Positions 6,286 through 13,311 of a stretch of DNA of 35,677 nucleotides are shown piece after piece. The DNA is from a virus. The stretch spans positions 1 through 35,677 of the IMG/VR virus record IMGVR_UViG_3300034159_000093; one strand, written 5' to 3'. Position numbers and translations under genes: made by a program. Positions within the stretch are counted from its first letter, which is position 1; each line of letters opens with the position of its first letter. The notes under the pieces were generated by a model that had not been told where the DNA came from, did no database searches, and saw only the letters and a list, made by a program, of their open reading frames with translations.

Positions 6286-8045
6286 GGCGTCACCCCCGCT
6301 GCGGCGGCCCGCCTGAGCTCGCCGATGCGCTGCGCCAGGCGCTCGTACTGGTCATCGGCGAGCTCGCCGGCCTGCGCGTCGAGCCGGCGCTGGAGCGCCG
6401 CGACCGCGCCGGCCCCCGGCGGGTCGCCGTGGGCGGCGGCGAGCTCGGCGGAGACGACGGCCCGGCGCAGGTTGGCCACCTGGTGCGCGGCCACGGGGGC
6501 GGCCACGGGGGCGGCCGCCAGCGTCTCATCGTCGGCCATCAGCAGGCCCTCGACGATGAGCTCAAAGAGCTCGTCATCGTCGAGCGGCGTCCCGCGCGTG
6601 GCCATCCCGATCCCTACGCGCGCCAGCCACAGGAGCGACGGGCGCGCCGCCGCCCGCTCGGCGACCAGGGCCCGCTCGGCCGCCACGTAGCGCTCGCGCT
6701 GATCGGCCGGCTCGGCGTCGGGCTCCTCGTCCTCGGGCGATGCCGGCAGGGGCGTCGCCGTCTCAAAGTGGCGCACGCGCGCCAGGGCCGCCAGGTAGTA
6801 CGGGTGTTCGCCCGCGGCCCCATCGGGCTCGACCATGCGGTAGCTCCCGTCCGGCCGCCAGGCGAGCGCGCAGCCCACCGCGGCCGCGCGGTCGATCAGG
6901 GCCCTTATCTCCTCAGGGGGCGCGGGCTCCTCCAGCGCGTCAAGGCGAGCAAGGACGCCCACCCAGCGCTCGTAGTGCTCAGGGCTGCCCGCACCGCTCG
7001 GCGGGTCCAGGGCCAGCACGAAGATCTTCGCACTGGTCCCGTCGTCGTTTTTGACCCCCCGCCCGAGATAGCGGCCGAGCGCCTTCGCCCGCGCGAAGGC
7101 CTTGTCGAACGCCTCGGCGGGCGGGTAGGCCACGCCGAAGATCCGCGCCAGCTGCTCGGCCAGCGCGATCGGCAGCGCCTCCCCCGTGCCGAGCGGCGGC
7201 CAGTCGAGCTCGGCGGCCCGCTCGAGCGCCCGCACCGCCTCGGCCTGGTCATCAAACAGGCGAAGCAGCATATAGCCCGTCGGGACGTGCGTGATCGAGA
7301 ACTGCCGATCGGAGAGCCGCGCCGTCAGACCCCCGCCAAGCCACGCGGGCGTGAGGGCCAAGACGCCGAGACGCCGCAGCACCGGGGACTCGCGCGGGCC
7401 CGACTTCGTCGAGACGGTGATCGTCTCGGCGGGCGCTTCCGCCGGCGGCGCGGGCTCGGGGGCGCTCAGCAGAGCCAGGGCCTCGGCGAGAGGGCGGCCC
7501 TCGACCCGCGCGTCAACGGCGGCCATCGCGCGGCTGTAGTGCGCGCCGGACTCACGCGCCGCGACGTAGGCGGCCTTGGTGTCGCCCCGGCGCAGGGCCT
7601 CGGCGACGGCGGCCAGGGGGTCGGGGCGAGCGGCATCGCGGATCTGGGCGGCCGTGGGCGACTTCCCGCCGGCGGCCTCGGTCGCCCGCTGCATCACCGC
7701 CCGGCGGTCCTCCGGGGGCAGGGGGGCCAGCGCGCGGGCCTGGGACTCGTTGGTCAAACTGTTGCCAATTGGCAACAGATCGCGCTGCACCTCGGCGGCG
7801 GTGATCAGGCGGCTCGCATGGCTGCGCCCGCCGATCTGAGGCCAGCGCGCGGCGAGGTAGGCGTCGAAACTGCGGTGCGTGGCGCGGTACAGCCGCTCGT
7901 CACGGATCGCAGCGAGCGCCTCACCGACGGCGATGAACGCGCCGATCCCGTCGGTGATCACGGCCTCGTGCTGCGCTAAGGCGCGCTGATCGGCGCTGGT
8001 CAGCGGCGCATCGCCCGACAGATCGACAAGGATCTCAGTGCTCAT
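6282..8045 (-). CDS. Large ParB-like/phage DNA-binding protein
   Basis: Encodes 587 residues. Residues 30-125 match a region common in phage and plasmid proteins: an EVGEAL-like helix (FIAVGEALAAIRDERLYR), a SFDAYLAARWP segment and SHASRLITAAEV, a ParB/KorB-type helix-turn-helix pattern. The remaining 450 residues are alanine-rich and unassigned (LGRYLGRGVKNDDGTSAKIF is its most distinctive stretch). No ParB nuclease or CTP-binding motif could be pointed to, so it may be a DNA-binding regulator or replication accessory rather than a partition ParB. Start at 8045 overlaps the upstream stop (ATGA). It is the biggest gene in the chain of small coupled genes. Confidence 0.65.
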   Translation of the reverse strand: MSTEILVDLSGDAPLTSADQRALAQHEAVITDGIGAFIAVGEALAAIRDERLYRATHRSFDAYLAARWPQIGGRSHASRLITAAEVQRDLLPIGNSLTNESQARALAPLPPEDRRAVMQRATEAAGGKSPTAAQIRDAARPDPLAAVAEALRRGDTKAAYVAARESGAHYSRAMAAVDARVEGRPLAEALALLSAPEPAPPAEAPAETITVSTKSGPRESPVLRRLGVLALTPAWLGGGLTARLSDRQFSITHVPTGYMLLRLFDDQAEAVRALERAAELDWPPLGTGEALPIALAEQLARIFGVAYPPAEAFDKAFARAKALGRYLGRGVKNDDGTSAKIFVLALDPPSGAGSPEHYERWVGVLARLDALEEPAPPEEIRALIDRAAAVGCALAWRPDGSYRMVEPDGAAGEHPYYLAALARVRHFETATPLPASPEDEEPDAEPADQRERYVAAERALVAERAAARPSLLWLARVGIGMATRGTPLDDDELFELIVEGLLMADDETLAAAPVAAPVAAHQVANLRRAVVSAELAAAHGDPPGAGAVAALQRRLDAQAGELADDQYERLAQRIGELRRAAAAGVTP

Positions 8046-8293
8046 GGCCGCCTCCGAAACTGCCGCGCCCCCGGCTCGACGGCCGCAGCGCGAAGGCTCT
8101 CACGCTGGCGGGCCTGGGTGATCTGCGCCAGCTCGCCCTCCAAGCCGATCGCTGCGGCGATCAGCCTGGTCGCCAGGCCCTCGAGGCGATCGGCGGGGTC
8201 CTCGCCGGCCTCCAGCGGCCGACGGGCGTCGCGGGCGTACGCCCGGAGGGACTCGGCGAGGCGCTGGGCCTCGCGCTCGAGCAGGTAGCTCAT
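8042..8293 (-). CDS. Small helical hypothetical protein (83 aa)
   Basis: Unrecognised. The sequence is almost entirely helix-forming (MSYLLEREAQRLAESLRAYA, then a second helix LIAAAIGLEGELAQITQARQ), consistent with a coiled-coil dimer or an accessory subunit. Overlaps its neighbours by ATGA at both ends (8290-8293 and 8042-8045), so it is co-translated with the ParB-like gene that follows. Confidence 0.65.
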   Translation of the reverse strand: MSYLLEREAQRLAESLRAYARDARRPLEAGEDPADRLEGLATRLIAAAIGLEGELAQITQARQRESLRAAAVEPGARQFRRRP

Positions 8294-8511
8294 CCCTCAG
8301 CTCCTTTCGTGTCGGTGAGGCCGTAGTTGCGGGCCGTCGCCGCCACGCAGTCGCGGCAGAGCGGCAGGATCAGGTACGAGCCGCCGGGCATCGGGTCGGC
8401 CTGGGCGACGCTGGCCGGCTGGCCGCAGCGCCGCTCGAGGTCGCCCGGCGCCGGCTTCCACGCGCCGCAGGGCAGCGGCGGGTCGATGCGCAGGGTGATA
8501 CTGATGCTCAA
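8290..8511 (-). CDS. Small Cys-containing hypothetical protein (73 aa)
   Basis: Function unknown. A TTG start at 8511 is proposed: it overlaps the previous stop (TTGA) and has GGAGG seven bases upstream. The frame open upstream is only a shadow. Four cysteines occur as two groups (PPLPCGAW/RRCGQ and PLCRDC), a possible metal site. Ends TDTKGAEG. Confidence 0.6.
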   Translation of the reverse strand: MSISITLRIDPPLPCGAWKPAPGDLERRCGQPASVAQADPMPGGSYLILPLCRDCVAATARNYGLTDTKGAEG

Positions 8512-8954
8512 GATTGCACCTCCAGAATGCTTCGGGCCGCCACGCGCTCGGCCTGGCGGGCCGCGGTGTCGAGGCCCACGGCGCGGGCCAGGTCGCCGGC
8601 GGCCAGGGCCTCCCCGGCCTGGGCGTAGCGCCACACGGCCAGTCGGGCGGCCAGCCAGCGCCGGCGCAGTAGCCAGCGCTCGTACTCGTCCCCCTCGTGC
8701 GCGATCAGCACCCGGAGCGCGTCGGCGTAGCGCTCCGCAGGCCGGCGGAGATCGGGCGCCGGGATCACGGCGGCCGGCGGGGCGATCCGGGCCCGGATCA
8801 GGGCGACGTGGGCGCGGGCCAGGCGGGTCGCGCGCGCCGCGGTGGCGTCGTCGAGCCCGGCGGCGATGGCCCGGGCGATCCTCTGCCAGTCCGGGGAGCC
8901 GGGGGCCGGGGCGGGGCGGCTCTGGGCGCGGGGGGTGAGGCGTAGGCTGCTCAT
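8508..8954 (-). CDS. Hypothetical helical protein (148 aa)
   Basis: Not recognised. Arg/Ala-rich and mostly helical (ATRLARAHVALIRARI, YERWLLRRRWLAARLAVWRY). The first 22 residues are low-complexity and Pro-rich. It sits directly after the DnaA domain IV gene, overlapping it by ATGA, so a replication-accessory role is possible, but nothing in the sequence proves it. Confidence 0.6.
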   Translation of the reverse strand: MSSLRLTPRAQSRPAPAPGSPDWQRIARAIAAGLDDATAARATRLARAHVALIRARIAPPAAVIPAPDLRRPAERYADALRVLIAHEGDEYERWLLRRRWLAARLAVWRYAQAGEALAAGDLARAVGLDTAARQAERVAARSILEVQS

Positions 8955-9268
8955 CGCTCGCCTCCCCGCTCGATCCTGGCGAGCCGGGCCACGGCCTCAG
9001 CGTCGGCCGCGAGCCGGCGCAGGCCGTGGATCACGGTGCTGTGGTCCAGGCCCAGCAGCCGCCCGATCGCCGAGCGGCTCAGGCCGCGCTGGGTCAGCAG
9101 CCACATCGCCGCGTGGCGGGCCTGGACCCAGGCCGGCTCGCGGCAGCGCCGGCACAGCGCGGCCGGCGTGGTGTCGAGCAGGGCCGCGATCTCGGCGAAT
9201 GCGACCTGCTCGGCCGGGGCCACCCGGAACTCCACCGGGGCGCGGCTCGAGGCATCGTAGCGGGACAT
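8951..9268 (-). CDS. Stand-alone DnaA domain IV-like DNA-binding protein
   Basis: Encodes 105 residues. Residues 50-87 (ARHAAMWLLTQRGLSRSAIG and GLDHSTVIHGLRRL) carry the hallmark of the DnaA C-terminal domain, which binds DnaA boxes: the invariant DHSTV-H core and the preceding RH-A-WLL helix. There is no AAA+ ATPase domain and no DnaA domain I. About 45 extra residues precede it and include C39 and C42. The start at 9268 has GGAGG six bases upstream, and AAGAATACCAC lies just before. The upstream gene encodes a DnaA domain I-like module, so initiator functions seem divided between two proteins. Confidence 0.8.
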   Translation of the reverse strand: MSRYDASSRAPVEFRVAPAEQVAFAEIAALLDTTPAALCRRCREPAWVQARHAAMWLLTQRGLSRSAIGRLLGLDHSTVIHGLRRLAADAEAVARLARIERGGER

Positions 9269-9326
9269 AGGAACCTCCGTGGTATTCTTGGGCCGGCGCC
9301 GTGGTGGGAACCTCCAGCGCCGCCCA

Positions 9327-9354
9327 GGGCCCGGCTGTGCTAGCAGCCGGGCCC
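9327..9354. terminator. Strong hairpin between initiator and DnaA-IV genes
   Basis: Perfect 11-bp arms (GGGCCCGGCTG and complement) around TGCTAG. It lies 10 bases after the stop of the initiator gene on the minus strand. No T-run follows on either strand, so it may pause, process or protect RNA rather than terminate. Confidence 0.5.
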
Positions 9355-9364
9355 GCTCTGTGGG

Positions 9365-10483
9365 TCAGGGTGCGGCTGCCTCGAGGCGCAGCTGCACTGG
9401 CGCGCCGACGAGGTCGCCGAGCGTGCGCCGGATCTGCGTGGCGTAGCGCCGCTCAACCGCGCCGGCGACCTCGGCCGACGGGGCGCGCAGCGTGGCCGCG
9501 CCGTCGGCGAGCGCGACCAGGTCGAGGCCGCGCAGCCAGTTGTCGAACTCGCCCGGCGGGATCTGCGCCCGCAGCGTGCCGATAGCGGCACGCCAGAGCT
9601 GGCGCAGACCCGGCGACGGGCCCGGCGGGCTGGCCCGCGCCGGGGACGGCTCAGAGCGCGGCTGCAGGGCCGGCGACGTGCGCAGGGCCGCCCGCAGCGC
9701 CTCGGCGCTCTCGGCGGGCGGCGCAGCTCGGCCACGCGGGGCCGGAGGCGGCAGGGCCTGGCGCCGCGGCGTGATCCGCTCGCCCCGCGACCAGGCGGCC
9801 AGCACCAGGCCGCCTGGCCAGCCCACGCCTGGCCGGTCCTGCGCCGCGGCGAGGTCGACGCGCCAGTCGGCCAGCGTGGCCCGCGGGGAGCCGGCGAGCG
9901 CCGCCACCGCGGCCGAACAGTTGTTCACGTAGGGGTCTGCCTGCCAGGCGGCGAGCAGCGCGCGATCGGCGCCGGGGAACTCGGCGAGCAGCACCTCTGT
10001 CAGGAACGCCCTATCCGGTTTCGCATCTTCGCGCGCGCGATCATGCTGCTGCTGCTTAGATTCATGATTAGTACCATATAGGGGGGTCTGGGGGGTGGCG
10101 ATCAGTGATCGATCAGGCGGATCCTCTACCGCATCCTGATGCGGTATTTCATGTGTGACCGAGGTGGGCTCGGCGGGCGGTGGCTGATCAGCGATTGATC
10201 GGGCGATCGGCTCCGCCTGCTGCAGGTGGATCTCGGCGACCTGGCCGCCCTCGCCCGGGTAGAACTCGACGCCGATAATCTCCAGCGCCTCGAGCTCAGC
10301 AAACAGGATCTTGGGGTAGCTCAAGCCGCAGCCAAGCGCCGCGCTCCAGCCGCGCACGCCGCCCGTGAGGATCGTGACGCCGTCGGCGCCGGCGAGCTGG
10401 TAGAGGCGCTTGCAACCCTGGAGTTGCGCGGGCCGGCGAAGGTCGAGCAGCTGGTCGGTGATGTGGTTCGGGAGTGAGATCAT
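9365..10483 (-). CDS. Replication initiator: winged-helix N-terminus plus DnaA domain I-like C-terminus
   Basis: Encodes 372 residues. Residues 10-90 look like a winged-helix DNA-binding domain (YPKILFAELEALEIIGVEFY). Residues 90-155 are a flexible linker whose DNA carries repeats. Residues 295-370 match DnaA domain I: LWRAAIGTLRAQIPPGEFDN, then WLRGLDLVAL, TLRAPSAEVAGAVERRYATQ and IRRTLGDLVGAPVQLRL. In DnaA that domain binds the replicative helicase DnaB. An initiator that binds an origin in its own gene and recruits helicase through its C-terminus is the plan of phage lambda gpO. This would be an analogue built from a DnaA piece. The start at 10483 overlaps the upstream stop (ATGA). The order of domains is seen; the mechanism is inferred. 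Confidence 0.8.
   Translation of the reverse strand: MISLPNHITDQLLDLRRPAQLQGCKRLYQLAGADGVTILTGGVRGWSAALGCGLSYPKILFAELEALEIIGVEFYPGEGGQVAEIHLQQAEPIARSIADQPPPAEPTSVTHEIPHQDAVEDPPDRSLIATPQTPLYGTNHESKQQQHDRAREDAKPDRAFLTEVLLAEFPGADRALLAAWQADPYVNNCSAAVAALAGSPRATLADWRVDLAAAQDRPGVGWPGGLVLAAWSRGERITPRRQALPPPAPRGRAAPPAESAEALRAALRTSPALQPRSEPSPARASPPGPSPGLRQLWRAAIGTLRAQIPPGEFDNWLRGLDLVALADGAATLRAPSAEVAGAVERRYATQIRRTLGDLVGAPVQLRLEAAAP
10100..10205. other. Candidate replication origin inside the initiator gene
   Basis: GATCAGTGATCGATCAGGCG (10100-10119) recurs at 10186-10205 with three changes. Midway lies a perfect 20-bp inverted repeat with 9-bp arms (TACCGCATC, 10127-10146). Just to the left, 10040-10083 is unusually A+T-rich for this genome. 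Repeats plus an easily melted region within the linker of an initiator gene is the layout of lambda ori inside gene O. No DnaA box was found. Confidence 0.55.
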
Positions 10484-10791
10484 AGGACCTTCTCCCTTCG
10501 CAGCTCGGGCGGCGGCAACATCTCGATCGCAAAGCCGCCGCCGCGGCCATCGCCGAGGGCGTGGCGGACCAGGAAGACCCCGTCCATCGCGCGGATCGCG
10601 ATGGAGACAGTTCCCTCACTGACGCAGGCGTGGCGGGCGATGATGGCGTTGCTGAGCTTCCGCCGCCGTCCATCAGGGATAAGGCGCCGCAGCACGGCGA
10701 GGATCTTGAACTCGCTGGCCGACAGGGACTGCTCCATCGAGCGCGTCATGCGGCTGTAGCTAATATCGTCGTAGTCGACAGATCGGATCAT
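10480..10791 (-). CDS. Winged-helix DNA-binding protein (103 aa)
   Basis: Residues 25-92 read as a winged helix-turn-helix: ASEFKILAVLRRLI, then LSNAIIARHACVSEGTVSIA (recognition helix), then a wing FLVRHALGDGRGGGFAIEML. This fits a small phage regulator or replication-origin binding protein. It is the first gene of the minus-strand replication unit and overlaps the initiator by ATGA, so it may control that unit or help the initiator. Start at 10791, with GGTGAG nearby. The specific family is not recognised. Confidence 0.7.
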   Translation of the reverse strand: MIRSVDYDDISYSRMTRSMEQSLSASEFKILAVLRRLIPDGRRRKLSNAIIARHACVSEGTVSIAIRAMDGVFLVRHALGDGRGGGFAIEMLPPPELRREKVL

Positions 10792-10805
10792 CGGCTCACC
10801 GCCCT

Positions 10806-10819
10806 GCTACGGCGGTAGC
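10806..10819. repeat. GCTAC/GTAGC palindromic element, degenerate copy
   Basis: Five-bp arms GCTAC/GTAGC around GGCG, 14 bases upstream of the winged-helix gene start and inside its probable leader. It is related to the elements at 100, 16340 and 18900 but is the only one lying in a 5' region on the minus strand. Confidence 0.45.
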
Positions 10820-10864
10820 GCTGTGTCACTCGTTGGCATCCTTGGTGTGGTATCATGTGGCGTA

Positions 10865-11155
10865 TCAGTCTTTCTGGAGCCCCTCAGCCGTGCTACCGGC
10901 CGAGGGGCTCGGCGATTCCTGGGGTCCGTCCGTCGACTCGTCGCGCATTGCGACGCGTCGGTCGCGCAGGTAGTTGTAGAGCGCCTCGGCGTGGCGCGTC
11001 TGCTCGTTGAGCAGATGCCACTCGGCGGGCGTGCGTGCGGCGCGCCGCGCGGCCTCCAGGAGCCGCAGCAGCTCGAGCGCGTGGGCGACCATATCCTCGA
11101 GCCTCTGGACCTCGAGGTAGGCGTGGCGGATGGGCAGCCGGGCGCGTGGTCTCAT
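10865..11155 (-). CDS. Small helical hypothetical protein (96 aa)
   Basis: Unrecognised. Residues 14-70 are a long amphipathic helix or coiled coil (YLEVQRLEDMVAHALELLRL and LLNEQTRHAEALYNYLRDRR). The last 25 residues are polar and Ser/Pro-rich. Its coding end contains a hairpin (10877-10910) with 13 paired positions. It overlaps the upstream membrane-protein gene (ATGA) and so is co-translated. A holin-associated or membrane-complex partner is conceivable. Confidence 0.6.
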   Translation of the reverse strand: MRPRARLPIRHAYLEVQRLEDMVAHALELLRLLEAARRAARTPAEWHLLNEQTRHAEALYNYLRDRRVAMRDESTDGPQESPSPSAGSTAEGLQKD

Positions 11156-11484
11156 AGGAGCTGGAGGCGCCGCGCCGCCTCCAGCTCGGCGACGGCGCGG
11201 CGGTTGGCGGCGGCATCAAGCTGGCCGTGGGCCCACTCGCCCAGGCGGATCGTGAGCCCGGCCATGCCGGCGATGATTGCGGCGACGATCGCGCCGTCGA
11301 TCGCCGGGCGCTCCGGCCGGCGGACAGCCCAGAGCACATTCCCGCCGTAGATCAGGCTGATGGTGAGCACCTGGCGAGTGCCGGGCGTGATGTTGCGCCC
11401 GGCGATGTGGGTCGCGGCAACGATGGCGAGTGCGACGCCTCCCCCCACAACCCCGCCTTCCTGAAGCAATTTAGTCACAACCAT
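11152..11484 (-). CDS. Small multi-pass membrane protein, possible holin
   Basis: Encodes 110 residues with three likely membrane segments (about 11-28, 38-54 and 61-79) and a charged helical tail (AELEAARRLQ). Size and topology suit a class I holin, but also any small phage membrane protein. It is not next to the endolysin (19051), and a second one-pass candidate lies beside that gene, so the assignment is weak. Start ATG at 11484 has a strong ribosome site, GGAGG four bases upstream. It is the first gene of the leftward strand and diverges from the integrase. Confidence 0.6.
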   Translation of the reverse strand: MVVTKLLQEGGVVGGGVALAIVAATHIAGRNITPGTRQVLTISLIYGGNVLWAVRRPERPAIDGAIVAAIIAGMAGLTIRLGEWAHGQLDAAANRRAVAELEAARRLQLL

Positions 11485-11548
11485 TTCACCTCCTGCTAGG
11501 CTAAGGCGGGGCGATAACGTGTTGTTAACGGATCGAGCAGATCCAATC

Positions 11549-11606
11549 TCCGGGCCGCGCGTGGATCACAGTTCACAGCGGCCCGGATCGTCCGGGCTTT
11601 CTGTTT
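11549..11606 (+). promoter_or_regulatory. Attenuator-like leader of integrase gene
   Basis: Two mutually exclusive RNA hairpins precede the integrase. Hairpin A pairs TCCGGGCCGC (11549-11558) with 11578-11587 (10 bp, perfect). Hairpin B pairs GCCCGGA (11581-11587) with TCCGGGC (11591-11597) and is followed by TTTCTGTTT, a terminator form. Segment 11581-11587 is used in both. That is the logic of an antiterminator/terminator switch just before the ribosome site GGAG (11607-11610). Confidence 0.6.
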
Positions 11607-11618
11607 GGAGTGCGTCCT

Positions 11619-12545
11619 ATGCAGGCCCTTGACCTCACCATTGCCCAGTTCCTGCGCGAGTCAATTCGGCTGAGCCCGGCCACGGCCGATCGCTGGCGGC
11701 GGATCCTGCTCAGCCTGGCCCCGGCCGCCCCCACGCTGGCGGATATCACCCCCGCCTTTGTGCGGGCCTACGCGGGCGAGCGGGCCGCCCTGGGCCGGGC
11801 ACCCAGGACAATCCGCCAGGAGCTCGGCGCGATCCGCGCCCTGTGCCGCTGGGCGATCCGGGCGGAGCTCAGGACCGACGACCCGACGCTGGCGGCCGAC
11901 TGGCCGCCCGTGCCGAAGAGCCACCCGCGCGGCCTCTCGCAGGCGCAGATCCACCAGCTGCTGCACGCGCTGGCGAACCCGCCTCGCCGACGTGGATACA
12001 GCCACTGGCAGCACCAGCGCAACCGCCTGGCGGTCCTGCTGATGCTCTACGCGGGCCTGCGCCTGATGGAGGCCGCGCGCCTACGCTGGGAGGATGTGGA
12101 TCTTGACGAGCTGGTGATCTACGTGGTCCAGGGGAAGGGCCGGAAGGACCGGGCGGTGCCGATCCATCGTGATCTCGCGCTCGCGCTCGCGGCGTGGCGG
12201 GGCGCGGCGCGGACGGGCTATGTCCTCATCACCCGGCGGGGGACGCCGCTCGACGAGGACACCATGCCCCATATCTACGCTCGCTGGCTGCCCTCGCTGG
12301 GCATCCAGGGCTGCAACGCCCACCGGCTGCGGCGGACGTGCGCCAACGAGCTCAGGCGCTCAGGCGCCGATATCCGTGACATCCAGGAGGTCCTGGGCCA
12401 TGACAGCCCCGAGACGACCGATATCTACCTCGACCCAGATCCGAACCTGGTCCGGCCGGCGATCGACCGCCTGCCGGACCTGGCCGACTGGGAGGGCCGC
12501 GCCCCGCGCCTCACGGTGGTACGCGGGGAGCGGGCGCGGGCGTAG
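11619..12545 (+). CDS. int: Tyrosine recombinase 1 (phage integrase)
   Basis: Encodes 308 residues. The N-terminal ~100 residues form a core-binding (SAM-like) domain (FLRESIRLSPATADRWRRIL). The catalytic domain has the full set: Arg148 in YAGLRLMEAARLRWEDVD, Lys173 in GKGRKDRAVPI, His235-x-x-Arg238 in HRLRRT, His261 in LGHDSPETTD and the nucleophile Tyr270 in DIYLD. It should be active in integrating or excising DNA, or in resolving multimers. The ATG at 11619 (after GGAG) is preferred over an upstream in-frame GTG at 11610. It lies between an attenuator-like leader and the lysogeny switch, a usual place for phage int. Confidence 0.92.
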   Translation: MQALDLTIAQFLRESIRLSPATADRWRRILLSLAPAAPTLADITPAFVRAYAGERAALGRAPRTIRQELGAIRALCRWAIRAELRTDDPTLAADWPPVPKSHPRGLSQAQIHQLLHALANPPRRRGYSHWQHQRNRLAVLLMLYAGLRLMEAARLRWEDVDLDELVIYVVQGKGRKDRAVPIHRDLALALAAWRGAARTGYVLITRRGTPLDEDTMPHIYARWLPSLGIQGCNAHRLRRTCANELRRSGADIRDIQEVLGHDSPETTDIYLDPDPNLVRPAIDRLPDLADWEGRAPRLTVVRGERARA

Positions 12546-12954
12546 GGGTTGAGACGTGAACGTCGGCTGGCTACTCCCTGTGCCCCAGCCAACTTACTTC
12601 ACGCTCTCGCCTCGACGCGATCTCGCGCCGGGGCGTTTGGTCTATCGAGAAATATGCTTCCTTGACCGCTCCGCAGTCACCTCCCCACGGCAGTTCCGCC
12701 GCCGGCTACGTTGGCCACAGTCAAGGATCGCTCTTCGGTTGTTCAGGTCCGTCGGACAATGCGATAGCTGGGGCGCTGTGCCACATGGCACATACCCGGC
12801 AGGATTGCAGACGAGATGAGGGAAGGACGTTTGTCTACATAGCAGTCGGTTGATCCCGCCTTTGCCGGGCGGTCAACATAGCGTCGGGTCTGAGAGGTTC
12901 GGCGCGGCGCATCGTAGGGCGCTGTTTGGTCTCGTGAACTTGGCAGCGACCTAC
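12546..12954. other. Weakly coding region after integrase; possible attP
   Basis: About 410 bp with lower G+C and no ORF having good codon bias or a ribosome site; the open frames (87 and 63 residues) look accidental. It contains a near-palindrome, TGTGCCA-CA-TGGCACA (about 12778-12793), and short direct motifs. A phage attachment site usually lies beside its integrase gene, so this is the best place to look for attP. No tRNA-like sequence is visible. Confidence 0.4.
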
Positions 12955-13011
12955 AACAAGAGGGCTCCCGAACTAGGCTACTGAGCCTGCTAGTTCGGGA
13001 GCCCTCTTGTT
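12955..13011. terminator. 22-bp perfect inverted repeat at end of repressor gene
   Basis: Arms 12955-12976 and 12990-13011 are perfectly complementary over 22 bp, around a 13-nt loop that can itself fold (AGGCT/AGCCT). The repressor stop codon lies in the left arm, so its last codons are in the stem. It probably insulates the converging integrase and repressor transcripts in both directions, although T-runs are short. Confidence 0.65.
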
Positions 13012-13254
13012 AGTTGGATCATACTCCAAGATGTCGTTGGGCGTTACCGGACGCTCAAGTACCTGTGAGTAGAACCTGCACAGGCCCGCGAGTGTGCCAA
13101 AATCAATGCGGCCAGTGTGGCCGTTTTCGATTCTGCTCAGCTGCACACGCGATAATCCAACAGCCTCCGAAACCTCCTCAACCGTCACCGTCCGCCCGAT
13201 CTTCTGGGCGTAGTCCAGGCGAAGCTGGCGTACCCGTGATGTAATTTTCGCCAC
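12973..13254 (-). CDS. Cro/CI-family helix-turn-helix repressor
   Basis: Encodes 93 residues, a single HTH_3 domain without a CI-type cleavage/dimer domain. The helix-turn-helix is at about 25-45: VTVEEVSEAVGLSRVQLSRIENG. GTG start at 13254 (VAKITSRVR) lies six bases after GGGAGG; the longer frame runs into the promoter region. Its divergent promoter overlaps an AGATCT-centred site, and two more lie between it and the early gene, so it probably represses both promoters. With no RecA-cleavage domain, induction may work by an anti-repressor or by other means. Lysogeny control is inferred from layout. Confidence 0.85.
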   Translation of the reverse strand: MAKITSRVRQLRLDYAQKIGRTVTVEEVSEAVGLSRVQLSRIENGHTGRIDFGTLAGLCRFYSQVLERPVTPNDILEYDPTNKRAPELAGSVA

Positions 13255-13282
13255 TAGACACCTCCCTTTACCGCTCGCTTCT

Positions 13283-13311
13283 ACGATAGCCCAAGATCTA
13301 CGGCTTGTCAA
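13283..13311 (-). promoter_or_regulatory. Repressor promoter
   Basis: On the minus strand: TTGACA (13306-13311), a 17-bp spacer and TATCGT (13283-13288), a near-consensus sigma-70 type promoter. The expected start point lies about 23 bases before the repressor GTG. Operator O1 sits inside the spacer. Confidence 0.8.

Noticed and set aside
6282-8045. Calling the 587-residue protein a true partition ParB
   Set aside because: Only the N-terminal helix-rich region resembles ParB/phage DNA-binding proteins; no ParB nuclease or CTPase motif could be placed and no ParA is present.
11152-11484. Naming this the holin with confidence
   Set aside because: Topology fits but it is far from the endolysin, on the other strand, and a second candidate lies at 20818-21063.
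9365-11620. Classical DnaA boxes near the replication genes
   Set aside because: No TTATCCACA or near match seen; the origin proposal rests on other repeats.
12556-12819. 87-residue ORF after integrase
   Set aside because: No ribosome site, poor codon bias and atypical composition; described as a weakly coding region instead.
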